From contig NZ_JABWRD020000006.1 of assembly GCF_014268785.2 (NCBI RefSeq), positions 1-54,948 of the forward strand: a stretch of 54,948 nt of DNA. The letters run 5' to 3'. Made by a program: the position numbers and the translations under genes. Under the pieces are notes generated by a model. That model did not search any database. It saw nothing but the letters and a program-made list of their open reading frames with translations, and was not told where the DNA came from. This document shows positions 8,015 through 16,471 of the stretch, one piece after another (positions within the stretch are counted from its first letter, which is position 1; each line of letters opens with the position of its first letter). This DNA is from Pseudomonas shirazensis (lineage in GTDB: Bacteria > Pseudomonadota > Gammaproteobacteria > Pseudomonadales > Pseudomonadaceae).

Positions 8015-8935
8015 ATGCCCGATGTCTACGTAGGCGCGCAGCGAATCAGCGTGCCTGCCGCCAGCAATTTGCTCGACGCCCTCAATGGCGCGGGCTTCAA
8101 CGTGCCCTACAGCTGCCGCGCCGGCAGCTGCCATGCGTGCATGGTGCGCTGTGTGGATGGCGCTGTAGCGGACGCTTTGCCCGATGCGCTGCCGGTGGCC
8201 AAGCGCGAGCAAGGTTGGCGCTTGGCCTGTCAGTGCAGCGTGCTTGGAGACCTGCAGGTGGCGTTGTTCGACCCGCGGCTGGACGGTCTGCCTGCCAGCG
8301 TCTGCGCGGCGGACTGGCTGGGCGAGGTGTTGCGCCTGCGTTTGTTGCCGGAGCGGGCGTTGCGCTATCACGCCGGTCAGCATCTGTTGTTGTGGCTCGG
8401 CGGGGTCGCACGGCCTTATTCGCTGGCGAGCCTGCCGGGTGAAGACGATTTTCTGGAATTTCACATCGACTGCCGACGCCCTGGTGCTTTCTGCGATCAG
8501 CTACGACGGTTACGGGTGGGAGACCGTCTGCGCTTGGGCGAGCTGCGTGATGGTGCTCTGCATTATGACCCGGACTGGCAGGCCCGGCCGCTCTGGCTGT
8601 TGGCCTCCGGCACCGGCCTTGCGCCGCTCTGGGCCGTTGCCCGTGAGGCCCTGCGTCAGGGTCACACGGGCGAAATCAAAGTGTTGCATGTAGCTGCCAG
8701 TGACGCCGGCCATTACCTTGCCGACGCCCTGCAGGGTTTGGCCGGGCTTGCAGTTGAACAGGTGCTCGCCGAGCATCTGGACAGTGCGTTGGCTCAATTG
8801 CGGCCGACATCGCGGCAGACCATGGCATTGCTCTGTGGCTCGCCGAGCAGCGTCGAGCGTTTTGCCAAACACTTGTTCGTCGCCGGCCTACCGCGTAACC
8901 AGGTCCTGGCCGATGTGTTCGTTGAACACGCCTGA
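8015..8935 (+). CDS. 2Fe-2S ferredoxin / FAD-NAD(P)H oxidoreductase fusion
   Basis: The 306-aa protein has an N-terminal plant-type [2Fe-2S] domain with CRAGSCHAC (C34, C39, C42) and a fourth cysteine in ACQC (C72 or C74). An FAD-binding barrel with RPYSLAS near residue 130 follows, then a nucleotide-binding domain with ASGTGLAPL. This is the architecture of single-chain electron-transfer reductases for oxygenases and related enzymes. The electron acceptor cannot be told from sequence. CTGGAGG upstream of the ATG is a plausible ribosome binding site. It stands alone between divergent fumA and the halovibrin-like gene. I recall a comparable reductase near fumarase and pyruvate kinase in other pseudomonads, so this looks like core genome. 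Confidence 0.9.
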   Translation: MPDVYVGAQRISVPAASNLLDALNGAGFNVPYSCRAGSCHACMVRCVDGAVADALPDALPVAKREQGWRLACQCSVLGDLQVALFDPRLDGLPASVCAADWLGEVLRLRLLPERALRYHAGQHLLLWLGGVARPYSLASLPGEDDFLEFHIDCRRPGAFCDQLRRLRVGDRLRLGELRDGALHYDPDWQARPLWLLASGTGLAPLWAVAREALRQGHTGEIKVLHVAASDAGHYLADALQGLAGLAVEQVLAEHLDSALAQLRPTSRQTMALLCGSPSSVERFAKHLFVAGLPRNQVLADVFVEHA

Positions 8936-9122
8936 GTCACAGCGGTGTATACAGCTGCGCGGTAGCGATTCGATAACGCCGGGTATCAGTGGAATCAGCC
9001 TGGCCTACCCAGCGCTGCCACATGAGGGACGGTCGCCTCTGCGCGACCCCTATCATTTTTGCCAGTAGCGGCAGTGTGTTGCCAATGTCTAAATGAGCCA
9101 CGGATGAAGAAGGAGAGCTTCC

Positions 9123-10439
9123 ATGTGGACCCTGGCACGCCTGATCGTTGGGCTCTTGCTCAGCATTGCTGCGCAAACGGTGCAGGCCGCCGATGCGACG
9201 AGTATGCTCGCCGCGCGCGCAAAGGCGGCAGTGGACCAGCTGAACACCTGGTACAACAGCACCACCGATGACTGCGGTGGCCCAGATAAACCCGGTTATT
9301 TGTGCAGCGGCATCACTTTGCGTACAACGGCCAGCAGAACAGGTTTTTTGCCTTGGGAGCCCAGCGACAGTCAACTGGAAAAGGGCAGTGTGGCGTTTTC
9401 CTGGATGCGCCGTGACAGCAATTTCGGCAAGCCCTTCGGCAACCAGAATGGCCTGATCCTGTACCCACCCCATTACGCCCCGCCTGGCAAGCTGGCCAAT
9501 CTCCATGTGCTGTGTAGTTTCCCGATCAATGCCAACACCAACCAACGGCCGACCCTGCAAGGCTGTGGCCCGATTCTGGGTTTCGAAGCGACGACCGATA
9601 CCTGCCAGGCCCTGGCAGTGAACACGGCGCAACAGTGGCTGGACAAGTACCCGCAGGCGAACAACTACCGCGTGTGTGGCTGGGATCTACGCCACGCCTC
9701 CACATCGTCGGCCACTGCGTTCCATACCTCGTTGCAGGCCCGTCATGGCCTGATCGACGCATTTTGGTCGATCAACAACGAAGTATTGCTACCGGTGTGG
9801 ACGAAAGGTATGGGGGGCACCTTGCCGGTACATTCGTTTTTCTACGTGGACGGCGAGCGCGAAGCGCTGGCCAAAGCTCAGTACGACCAGATTCGCTACC
9901 AGCAGCTGTATGAGCAACTGGTCCCGGTGATGAGTGTGCGGTTCCCGGCAGACAGATCTGGCAGCGTGCTGTTCGGCTACGCCGAGCAGGACCAGGCCGT
10001 GGGCCGGCCAACGCCTACCCCGACCATCGATTTTGAAGACGTATTGCCCGGTCAATACAGCCGCTTGACGGTACAGGGCGTTGAGTTTCTGTTGGAACGC
10101 CAGTTACGAGAGGTCAATGACAAGCCGCACCAAGAAAGCAACGGGCTGATAAGTGGTAAACATCTGGAGGTCGACTCATCGATCAAGCTGGTGCTTGAGG
10201 GCGCCGGGCGTCGGCTGGTCAGCTTTGCCTGGGGATGCAATAGCTACTGCGGGGTGCATACCACGATAGGTGATAGCTACGAGGAATTGTCGGATGAGGG
10301 GCCGGGTGCCATGCGCTATGGCACCAAGGAGCTGATCGTCAATGGGCCCGAGGCGTTGACGCTGGCTGTGGATACCGAAGAAGAGGGAGCGATGCTGGTG
10401 TTCGACAACCTGCGGGTGCAAAAGCTGCCTGATAAATGA
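9123..10439 (+). CDS. Secreted halovibrin (HvnA)-like protein
   Basis: A signal peptide is clear: MWTLARLIVGLLLSIAAQTV then QA/AD, with cleavage after QAA or QA. The mature part opens with LNTWYNSTTDDCGGPDKPGY and LCSGITLRTT and has cysteine-rich blocks (VLCSFPINANTN, RVCGWDLR) that I associate with proteins annotated halovibrin HvnA in Vibrio and Pseudomonas. Halovibrin was described as a secreted NAD-glycohydrolase/ADP-ribosyltransferase. A C-terminal ~110-residue beta-rich domain starts near TIDFEDVLPGQYS and may bind carbohydrate (inference). AAGGAG lies 8 bases before the ATG. The assignment is from memory of the family and is not certain; no catalytic motif was verified. Confidence 0.6.
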   Translation: MWTLARLIVGLLLSIAAQTVQAADATSMLAARAKAAVDQLNTWYNSTTDDCGGPDKPGYLCSGITLRTTASRTGFLPWEPSDSQLEKGSVAFSWMRRDSNFGKPFGNQNGLILYPPHYAPPGKLANLHVLCSFPINANTNQRPTLQGCGPILGFEATTDTCQALAVNTAQQWLDKYPQANNYRVCGWDLRHASTSSATAFHTSLQARHGLIDAFWSINNEVLLPVWTKGMGGTLPVHSFFYVDGEREALAKAQYDQIRYQQLYEQLVPVMSVRFPADRSGSVLFGYAEQDQAVGRPTPTPTIDFEDVLPGQYSRLTVQGVEFLLERQLREVNDKPHQESNGLISGKHLEVDSSIKLVLEGAGRRLVSFAWGCNSYCGVHTTIGDSYEELSDEGPGAMRYGTKELIVNGPEALTLAVDTEEEGAMLVFDNLRVQKLPDK

Positions 10440-10534
10440 GTTAAACGGTGCCAGGCGCAAGCTCCTTACCCAGCGCGTTGCACTCAGTCTCTGAAACCGC
10501 CCCTGACGTTCTGGCAGCACCATGGCCTGACGTA

Positions 10535-10568
10535 GGCAAAAAAAGACCGCTCCGGGGAGCGGTCTTTG
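10535..10568 (-). terminator. Terminator between the halovibrin-like gene and pyk
   Basis: The stem AAGACCGCTCC/GGAGCGGTCTT with a 2-base loop is followed on the minus strand by a run of seven T residues. It ends the pyruvate kinase transcript and may act in both directions. Confidence 0.9.
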
Positions 10569-10600
10569 TTGATGACCCTGAAGTTGCTACAACTTAGGCA

Positions 10601-12055
10601 TCAACCAACCAGCGGATCACCGACGTGCAAGATCTTCATGCCATTGGTGCCACCGATGGTGTGGTAGCTGTCGCCCTTGGTCAGGATGACCCAGTCGCCT
10701 TGCTCAACCAGGCCGCGTTGCAGCAGCTCGTCCACTGCAGCCTGGCTGACCTTGTCGGCCGGCAGCGCGGCCGGGTCGAACGCGATCGGGTAGACGCCAC
10801 GGAACATCGAGGCGCGAGCCTGGGTAGCGCGGTGCGGAGACAGTGCGTAGATCGGCACCTGCGAGCGCAGGCGCGACATGATCAGCGGGGTGTAGCCACT
10901 TTCGGTGAGGGCGATGATCGCCTTGACGCCGGGGAAGTGGTTGGCGGTGTACATCGCCGCCAGGGCGATGCTCTCGTCGCAACGCTCGAAGGTGGTGTGC
11001 AGGCGATGACTGGAGCGCTGGTTGGTCGGGTGCTTTTCAGCGCCCTGACAGATCCGCGCCATGGCCTGTACGGCTTCGATCGGATAAGCACCGGCAGCAC
11101 TTTCAGCCGACAGCATCACCGCATCGGTGTTATCCAGCACGGCGTTGGCCACGTCGGAAACTTCGGCGCGGGTCGGCATCGGGTTCTGGATCATCGACTC
11201 CATCATCTGGGTCGCGACGATCACCGCTTTGTTGTTGCGGCGGGCGTGTTGGATGATCTTCTTCTGGATACCGATCAGCTCGGCATCGCCGATTTCTACG
11301 CCGAGGTCGCCACGGGCAACCATCACGGCGTCGGAGGCAGCGATCAGGGCGTCGAGGGTTTCGTCGTCGGCAACCGCTTCGGCGCGTTCGATCTTGGCCA
11401 CCAGCCAGGCGCTGCCGCCGGACTCGTCACGCAGTTTGCGTGCGTATTCCATGTCCTTGGCATCACGCGGGAAGGACACGGCCAGGTAGTCCAGGTCCAT
11501 CTCGGCAGCCAGCTTGATGTCGGCCTTGTCTTTCTCGGTCAGGGCCGGTGCGGTCAGGCCGCCACCTTTGCGGTTGATACCTTTGTGGTCAGACAGCGGG
11601 CCACCCACTAGCACTACGCAGTGCAGGGCGTCGGCGGTAGCGGTCTCGACGCGCATGACCACACGGCCGTCGTCGAGCAGCAGCTCGTCGTTCACGCCGC
11701 AGTCCTTGACCAGGTCGGGGTAGTCGATCCCGACGATATCCTGGTTGCCTTCGGTCAGCGGGTGCACGGTGGAGAAGGTGAACTTGTCACCGATTTTCAA
11801 TTCAATGCGCTTGTTGCTGAACTTGGCGATGCGGATCTTCGGACCCTGCAGGTCGCCCAGCAGTGCGACGTGACGGCCGTTCTTGGCGGCGATCTCACGG
11901 ATCAGGCGGGCGCGAGCCTTGTGCTCGTCCGGCGTGCCGTGGGAGAAGTTCAGGCGGGCAACGTCGAGGCCGGCGAGGATCAGTTGTTCGATCACTTCTG
12001 GCGAGTTGCTGGCAGGGCCAAGGGTGGCAACGATTTTGGTACGGCGGATGGTCAT
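10601..12055 (-). CDS. pykA: Pyruvate kinase
   Basis: The enzyme transfers phosphate from phosphoenolpyruvate to ADP, giving pyruvate and ATP, in the cytoplasm. The 484-aa length is normal. The N-terminus RRTKIVATLGPAS, the catalytic lysine region AKIERAEAV, the metal/PEP site MVARGDLGVEI and the segment TDAVMLSAESAAGAYP are all present, followed by the C-terminal allosteric domain. Both the A and B domains are intact. CAGGAG precedes the ATG by 8 bases. The gene is monocistronic and has a strong terminator at 10535. The pykA rather than pykF name rests on gene order. Confidence 0.95.
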   Translation of the reverse strand: MTIRRTKIVATLGPASNSPEVIEQLILAGLDVARLNFSHGTPDEHKARARLIREIAAKNGRHVALLGDLQGPKIRIAKFSNKRIELKIGDKFTFSTVHPLTEGNQDIVGIDYPDLVKDCGVNDELLLDDGRVVMRVETATADALHCVVLVGGPLSDHKGINRKGGGLTAPALTEKDKADIKLAAEMDLDYLAVSFPRDAKDMEYARKLRDESGGSAWLVAKIERAEAVADDETLDALIAASDAVMVARGDLGVEIGDAELIGIQKKIIQHARRNNKAVIVATQMMESMIQNPMPTRAEVSDVANAVLDNTDAVMLSAESAAGAYPIEAVQAMARICQGAEKHPTNQRSSHRLHTTFERCDESIALAAMYTANHFPGVKAIIALTESGYTPLIMSRLRSQVPIYALSPHRATQARASMFRGVYPIAFDPAALPADKVSQAAVDELLQRGLVEQGDWVILTKGDSYHTIGGTNGMKILHVGDPLVG

Positions 12056-12236
12056 GCATAGACTCCTGTAGTGAAGCGCAGCGAGAGGCTACTCCTCAAT
12101 TGCGCTGTAGTCATTGTTCCGTTGCACTACCTTGCGTGTTGCGGGGGTGGCATTTGTACGGTCGCGCTATGCTTGCAAAAGCGTGTGAAGATTTGCCGCG
12201 TCGGGCCGATACACTGCCTATCAAAGGAGAATCCCC

Positions 12237-12617
12237 ATGCGAACCCTGATCGTTCTGGCGATTGCCGCCAGCGTCGTTGGCTGCACCCGTTGGTCGATGG
12301 ACCATCACCTGAACAACGCCTACCGCGCCTATGATCGCGGCGATTGCCAGCGGGTGATGCTCGAGCTGTCCCAGGTCGATCGGACCAGCCGCGCGCGGCC
12401 GTTCATCCACCCTGAAGTGGCCCTGCTGCGTGGCCAATGCCTGGAGCGGCAGAAGCTCTACGTCGATGCTGCGCAGACCTACGAGTACCTGGTCCAGCGC
12501 TACCCGCAAAACGAGTACGCCTACCGCGCCCGTGCGCGTCTGCTGACCCTGGAAAAGCTCGGCCACTATCGCCAACCTGCCGTGGCCAGCCCGGTGCACA
12601 CCACGCCTTGGCGCTAA
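12237..12617 (+). CDS. Small TPR-type lipoprotein
   Basis: The 126-aa protein has a lipoprotein signal with lipobox VVGC (Cys16). The rest carries helical repeats (AYRAYDRGDCQRVML; RQKLYVDAAQTYEYLVQRYPQNEYAYRARARL) typical of tetratricopeptide repeats, as in outer-membrane assembly lipoproteins. AAAGGAG lies 7 bases before the ATG. Function is unknown; a role in envelope assembly is inference. It is divergent from pyk. Confidence 0.8.
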   Translation: MRTLIVLAIAASVVGCTRWSMDHHLNNAYRAYDRGDCQRVMLELSQVDRTSRARPFIHPEVALLRGQCLERQKLYVDAAQTYEYLVQRYPQNEYAYRARARLLTLEKLGHYRQPAVASPVHTTPWR

Positions 12618-12741
12618 TACCAAGGTGTCATTGATTTCACGAGAATCGCCACAGCGGCTGGGCTAAGCTGTATCTTAGCTGTAACAGCAACCGCCAGTAC
12701 CTCGTATTCCTGGCCGCGGAAACGGGACATTACCTGTCATC

Positions 12742-13104
12742 ATGTTTATCCAGCGCCACATCCAGCGTCACCAGTTGCCTTGTGTACTCAAGGTCTACAA
12801 CCGCTTTACCGATCAGCAGATCGGCTACCTTGGCAACGCCTCCGAAGACGGTTTGATGCTGATCAGCTCGCTGCCGGTGCTGGTCGGGCCCGACTACGAA
12901 CTGCAGCTGCGCGTGCCCTTGCCCGGCGGCGCCTGGCAGTTCATCAACCTGGCGGCAAGCTGCCTGTGGTGCCGCGAAGACCAGACGCCCATGCATTACG
13001 ACTCAGGCTTCATGCTGCTACAGGCACCGCACGAGTACGATGAGTTCGTGCATTCATTGCGTGACTTCTTCAGCTTCCGCCCTGCCGCCAACGCTTCTGC
13101 CTGA
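12742..13104 (+). CDS. PilZ-domain protein (likely c-di-GMP binding)
   Basis: The 120-aa protein is a single PilZ domain. The two c-di-GMP binding signatures are visible: RxxxR at R5-R9 (RHIQR) and (D/N)xSxxG as NASEDG near residue 33. Members change the activity of motility or polysaccharide machinery when c-di-GMP binds, but no partner gene is adjacent. It stands between the TPR lipoprotein and exonuclease I genes, with about 120 bp upstream for its own promoter. Confidence 0.8.
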   Translation: MFIQRHIQRHQLPCVLKVYNRFTDQQIGYLGNASEDGLMLISSLPVLVGPDYELQLRVPLPGGAWQFINLAASCLWCREDQTPMHYDSGFMLLQAPHEYDEFVHSLRDFFSFRPAANASA

Positions 13105-13193
13105 CCCCGGCGACACATTCTGCCTGCATTAAAGGTGCGAACTGCCCGCCCGGGCCGCTAGACTCACGGTCGACCTAGCTACAGGACGAACCC

Positions 13194-14624
13194 GTGAGCT
13201 CCAGCATTTTCTGGCACGACTACGAAACCACTGGTATCAACCCGCGTTGCGACCGGCCGTTGCAACTGGCGGGGCTGCGCACCGACTTCGACCTCAATGA
13301 GATCGAAGAACCGGTCAATCTGTTCTGCCAACCGTCGGCAGATATTTTGCCGCATCCGATGGCCTGCCTGGTCACCGGCATCACCCCTGAGCAACTGGCC
13401 AGCAACGGCCTGTGCGAAGCCGAGTTCATGACCCGTGTGCATGAGCAACTGGTGCGGCCTGGCACCTGCGGCGCCGGCTACAACACCCTGCGCTTTGACG
13501 ACGAGGTGACCCGTTACAGCCTCTATCGCAACTTCTTCGACCCCTATGCTCGCGAGTGGCAGGGCGGCAACAGCCGCTGGGATCTGATCGATGTGGTGCG
13601 CACGGCCTATGCCCTGCGCCCTGAAGGCATCGTCTGGCCGCAGCAGGACGGGCGCACCAGCCTGCGTCTGGAATTGCTCAGCAAAGCCAATGGCATCGAT
13701 CATGGGCATGCTCACGAAGCGCTTTCCGACGTGCGGGCGACCATCGCTCTGGCGCGATTGATTCGGGATAAACAGCCAAAGTTGTATGACTGGTTATTTC
13801 AATTGCGCAGCAAGCATAAAGTCATGGAGCAGATTCGGCTGTTGCAGCCATTGGTACATATTTCCGGGCGTTTCTCCGCTGAGCGAAATTACCTCGGCGT
13901 GGTACTGCCGCTGGCCTGGCATCCACGTAACCGCAACGCACTGATTGTGTGCGACCTGCAGTTGGAAACCTCTCCGCTACTGGATGAAAGCGCCGAAACA
14001 TTACGCAAGCGTTTGTACACTCGGCGTGACGAATTGTCCGATACGCAATTACCGGTGCCGCTCAAGTTGGTACAAGTCAACCGCTGCCCAGTACTGGCAC
14101 CGCTGTCGGTATTGCGCCCGGTTGACCAACAACGATTGGGCATTGATCTGTCCCTGCTGCAAGCACGCGGCGAGCAACTGGCGCAGCAACAAAACGTCTG
14201 GCAAGACAAACTCGCGGCTATTTACAGCGCCGAAGAATTTGGCGCAAGCGACGACCCCGAGCAGCAGTTATATGCAGGCTTTATTGGCGACCGTGACCGC
14301 CGTCTGTGCGAACAGGTGCGCGTGGTCGACCCGGCGCAACTTGGCCGATCACAATGGATGTTCGATGATCCACGGCTGCCTGAACTGTTATTCCGCTACC
14401 GGGCGCGAAACTTCCCCGAGACCCTGGATGAGCCAGAGCGACAGCGCTGGCTGCAGTTCTGCCAGCAACGTCTTGGCGACCCTGCGGCGGGCGCGCCGAT
14501 TACCCTGGAGGGTTTCGAAAAGGCCCTGCAAAGCGCCTTGGCGACAGCTGACGAAGGCGGGCGGCAGGTACTGCTTGCCTGGCAGCAGCATGCCGAGAAA
14601 CTACAGCATTCGTTTGTGCTGTAA
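13194..14624 (+). CDS. sbcB: Exodeoxyribonuclease I
   Basis: The enzyme degrades single-stranded DNA 3' to 5' in mismatch repair and recombination. The 476-aa chain has the DEDDh exonuclease motifs: FWHDYETTG at the N-terminus, NTLRFDDEVTR, and HEALSDVRATIALARLI near residue 180, followed by the SH3-like and C-terminal domains usual for ExoI. Translation starts at GTG, with AGGAC about 7 bases upstream. A bidirectional terminator at 14638 separates it from mvaT. Confidence 0.95.
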   Translation: MSSSIFWHDYETTGINPRCDRPLQLAGLRTDFDLNEIEEPVNLFCQPSADILPHPMACLVTGITPEQLASNGLCEAEFMTRVHEQLVRPGTCGAGYNTLRFDDEVTRYSLYRNFFDPYAREWQGGNSRWDLIDVVRTAYALRPEGIVWPQQDGRTSLRLELLSKANGIDHGHAHEALSDVRATIALARLIRDKQPKLYDWLFQLRSKHKVMEQIRLLQPLVHISGRFSAERNYLGVVLPLAWHPRNRNALIVCDLQLETSPLLDESAETLRKRLYTRRDELSDTQLPVPLKLVQVNRCPVLAPLSVLRPVDQQRLGIDLSLLQARGEQLAQQQNVWQDKLAAIYSAEEFGASDDPEQQLYAGFIGDRDRRLCEQVRVVDPAQLGRSQWMFDDPRLPELLFRYRARNFPETLDEPERQRWLQFCQQRLGDPAAGAPITLEGFEKALQSALATADEGGRQVLLAWQQHAEKLQHSFVL

Positions 14625-14637
14625 TGTGTCCAGGCAA

Positions 14638-14668
14638 TAAAAAACGCCGGCAATAGCCGGCGTTTTAT
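14638..14668. terminator. Bidirectional terminator between sbcB and mvaT/turA
   Basis: An 8-bp stem, ACGCCGGC/GCCGGCGT, with loop AATA is flanked by A-runs on the left and T-runs on the right, so it can end the convergent transcripts on both strands. Confidence 0.9.
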
Positions 14669-14690
14669 TCAAGGCAGCAAAGCGGACTTA

Positions 14691-15068
14691 TCAGTCCAGC
14701 AGGGTTGCCCAGCCTTCAACCACATCGCCACCCCATTTGGCTTTCCATTCTTTCAGGGTCTTGTGGTTGCCGCCTTTGGTTTCGATGACTTCACCATTGT
14801 GCGGGTTCTTGTATTGCTTGACCTTGCGTGCACGCTTGGTAGTGGTGGTCTTGACGCCGCCACGTGGGGCCTTGCTCAGTTTCGATTCCGGGTCGAGCAG
14901 GGCGATCACATCACGCAGCGATTTTGAATATTCGCCCATCAGGGTGCGCAGCTTGCCTTCGAATTCCAGCTCTTTCTTCAGCTTGTCGTCCTGCGACAGG
15001 TTGGCCAGACGAGCTTGAAGTTCTTTGATGGCTTCTTCTGTGGCGCGGTATTCGTTGATCAGAGACAT
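14691..15068 (-). CDS. turA: MvaT/TurA-type H-NS family nucleoid protein
   Basis: The 125-aa protein has an N-terminal coiled-coil oligomerisation region (MSLINEYRATEEAIKELQAR onward) and a C-terminal DNA-binding domain with RARKVKQYKNPHNGEVIETK and HKTLKEWKAKWG, the signature of Pseudomonas MvaT-family xenogeneic silencers. These proteins bind A+T-rich DNA and silence acquired genes. AAGGAA precedes the ATG. The gene position matches what I recall for turA in P. putida, so turA is preferred over mvaT, but the paralogues are close. The A+T-rich RHS locus is a plausible target (inference). Confidence 0.9.
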   Translation of the reverse strand: MSLINEYRATEEAIKELQARLANLSQDDKLKKELEFEGKLRTLMGEYSKSLRDVIALLDPESKLSKAPRGGVKTTTTKRARKVKQYKNPHNGEVIETKGGNHKTLKEWKAKWGGDVVEGWATLLD

Positions 15069-15368
15069 GAAGTGTTCCTTAATAGTGCATGTACAGGGAG
15101 TCAGTGGCCTAATAATAGACAGCCGCTAGTCTCAAGTAAACAATAATCAAGGCACGCTCGCTTAAATAGGCGAGTGTTAACAATGTATTCAGGTTAAGAA
15201 AAATTTACATATCACTGGCGGCGTCCGCCGCTGTCATGCTCGGCGCCGCAGCGATGGCTGAACAATTGCCGCGCGGCGCGGCCCGTACGGCAGCTGCTGA
15301 TGATTACTGTGTTTTTTCTGCCAGCTCGCTAGAATATGCGCCTTTGCGAAGTTCCTGGAGTCTCATTC
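15069..15368. other. Intergenic region upstream of turA and purU
   Basis: About 300 bp without a convincing gene. The turA-proximal half is A+T-rich (for example TAATAATAGAC and GTTAAGAAAAATTTACAT). It contains an imperfect hairpin, ACGCTCGC/GCGAGTGT, around 15154-15177. Autoregulation by TurA at these sequences is plausible but not shown. Both divergent promoters must lie here. Confidence 0.5.
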
Positions 15369-16220
15369 ATGCGCACCTATCGACTGGTGATTGCCTGCCC
15401 CGACCGTGTCGGCATCGTGGCGAAAGTCAGTAATTTCCTGGCTCTGTACAACGGCTGGATTAACGAAGCCAGCCACCACTCGGACGAGCAGAGCGGTTGG
15501 TTCTTCATGCGCCATGAGATCCGCGCCGAGTCATTGCCGTTTGGGATCGAGGCCTTCCGTGAAGCGTTCACGCCGATTGCCGAAGAATTCTCGATGATCT
15601 GGCGGGTTACCGACTCGGCGCAAAAGAAGCGTGTGGTGCTGATGGCCAGCCGCGAATCGCACTGCCTGGCGGATCTGCTGCATCGCTGGCATACCGATGA
15701 GCTGGACTGTGATATCCCTTGCGTGATTTCCAACCATGATGACCTGCGCAGCATGGTCGAATGGCATGGCATCCCGTTCTATCATGTGCCGGTCGACCCG
15801 AAAGACAAACAGCCGGCGTTTGCCGAAGTCTCGCGTCTGGTCGAAAGCCATGGTGCCGATGTCGTGGTGCTGGCGCGCTACATGCAGATCCTGCCGCCAC
15901 AGCTGTGCCAGGCCTATGCTGAAAAAGTGATCAACATTCATCACAGCTTCCTGCCTTCGTTCGTCGGTGCCAAGCCTTACCACCAGGCCGCCCTGCGTGG
16001 CGTCAAGCTGATCGGTGCGACCTGTCACTACGTCACCGAAGAGCTGGATGCCGGCCCGATCATCGAGCAGGACGTGGTCCGCGTCAGCCATGCCGACAGC
16101 ATCGAAGACATGGTGCGTTTCGGTCGCGATGTGGAGAAGATGGTGCTTGCCCGTGGCCTGCGTCATCACCTCGAAGACCGCGTGCTGGTGCACGGCAACA
16201 AGACCGTGGTGTTCGACTGA
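15369..16220 (+). CDS. purU: Formyltetrahydrofolate deformylase
   Basis: The enzyme hydrolyses 10-formyltetrahydrofolate to formate and tetrahydrofolate, balancing one-carbon pools. The 283-aa protein has an N-terminal ACT domain (MRTYRLVIACPDRVGIVAKV) and a formyltransferase-fold catalytic domain with the active-site block NIHHSFLPSFVGAKPYHQA and EELDAGPIIEQD. The start is placed at MRTYRL, 8 bases after GGAG; the longer frame from 15336 lacks a site. It is divergent from turA. Confidence 0.95.
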   Translation: MRTYRLVIACPDRVGIVAKVSNFLALYNGWINEASHHSDEQSGWFFMRHEIRAESLPFGIEAFREAFTPIAEEFSMIWRVTDSAQKKRVVLMASRESHCLADLLHRWHTDELDCDIPCVISNHDDLRSMVEWHGIPFYHVPVDPKDKQPAFAEVSRLVESHGADVVVLARYMQILPPQLCQAYAEKVINIHHSFLPSFVGAKPYHQAALRGVKLIGATCHYVTEELDAGPIIEQDVVRVSHADSIEDMVRFGRDVEKMVLARGLRHHLEDRVLVHGNKTVVFD

Positions 16221-16234
16221 GAGGAGGGCGGGCC

Positions 16235-16471
16235 ATGGCGGATCCACTCGACAAGGCCGCGGCCAGTGCGCTGCCGACGCTGGGTGAGGGCTGCCTGGCT
16301 CGCTTCGATCCTGACGCCATGAGCGACGAGCACGGCACCGATTTTGTCGGTGCCGCCGAACTCTGGCGGCAGCTCAATCCGGCTGCTGACGGCGCCAGCG
16401 CTGGAGTAGCGGTCGCCCCAGCAGGCAGACAAACACCGGCCCCCCGGCCAGTAGGTAAAAATAATAAGTAA
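16235..16471 (+). CDS. Doubtful small ORF after purU, 78 aa
   Basis: GAGGAGGGC lies 5-6 bases before an ATG placed 15 bp after purU, which is why it is listed. The product (MADPLDKAAASALPTLGEGC...) is not recognised. Its last third is antisense to the C-terminus of the membrane-protein gene on the other strand and ends in low-complexity proline/alanine sequence. It could be a short real gene, a decayed remnant or chance. Confidence 0.25.
   Translation: MADPLDKAAASALPTLGEGCLARFDPDAMSDEHGTDFVGAAELWRQLNPAADGASAGVAVAPAGRQTPAPRPVGKNNK

Noticed and set aside
8937..9632. 231-codon minus-strand frame opposite the halovibrin-like gene
   Set aside because: No recognised domain or signal; the plus-strand gene has a signal peptide and a good ribosome site.
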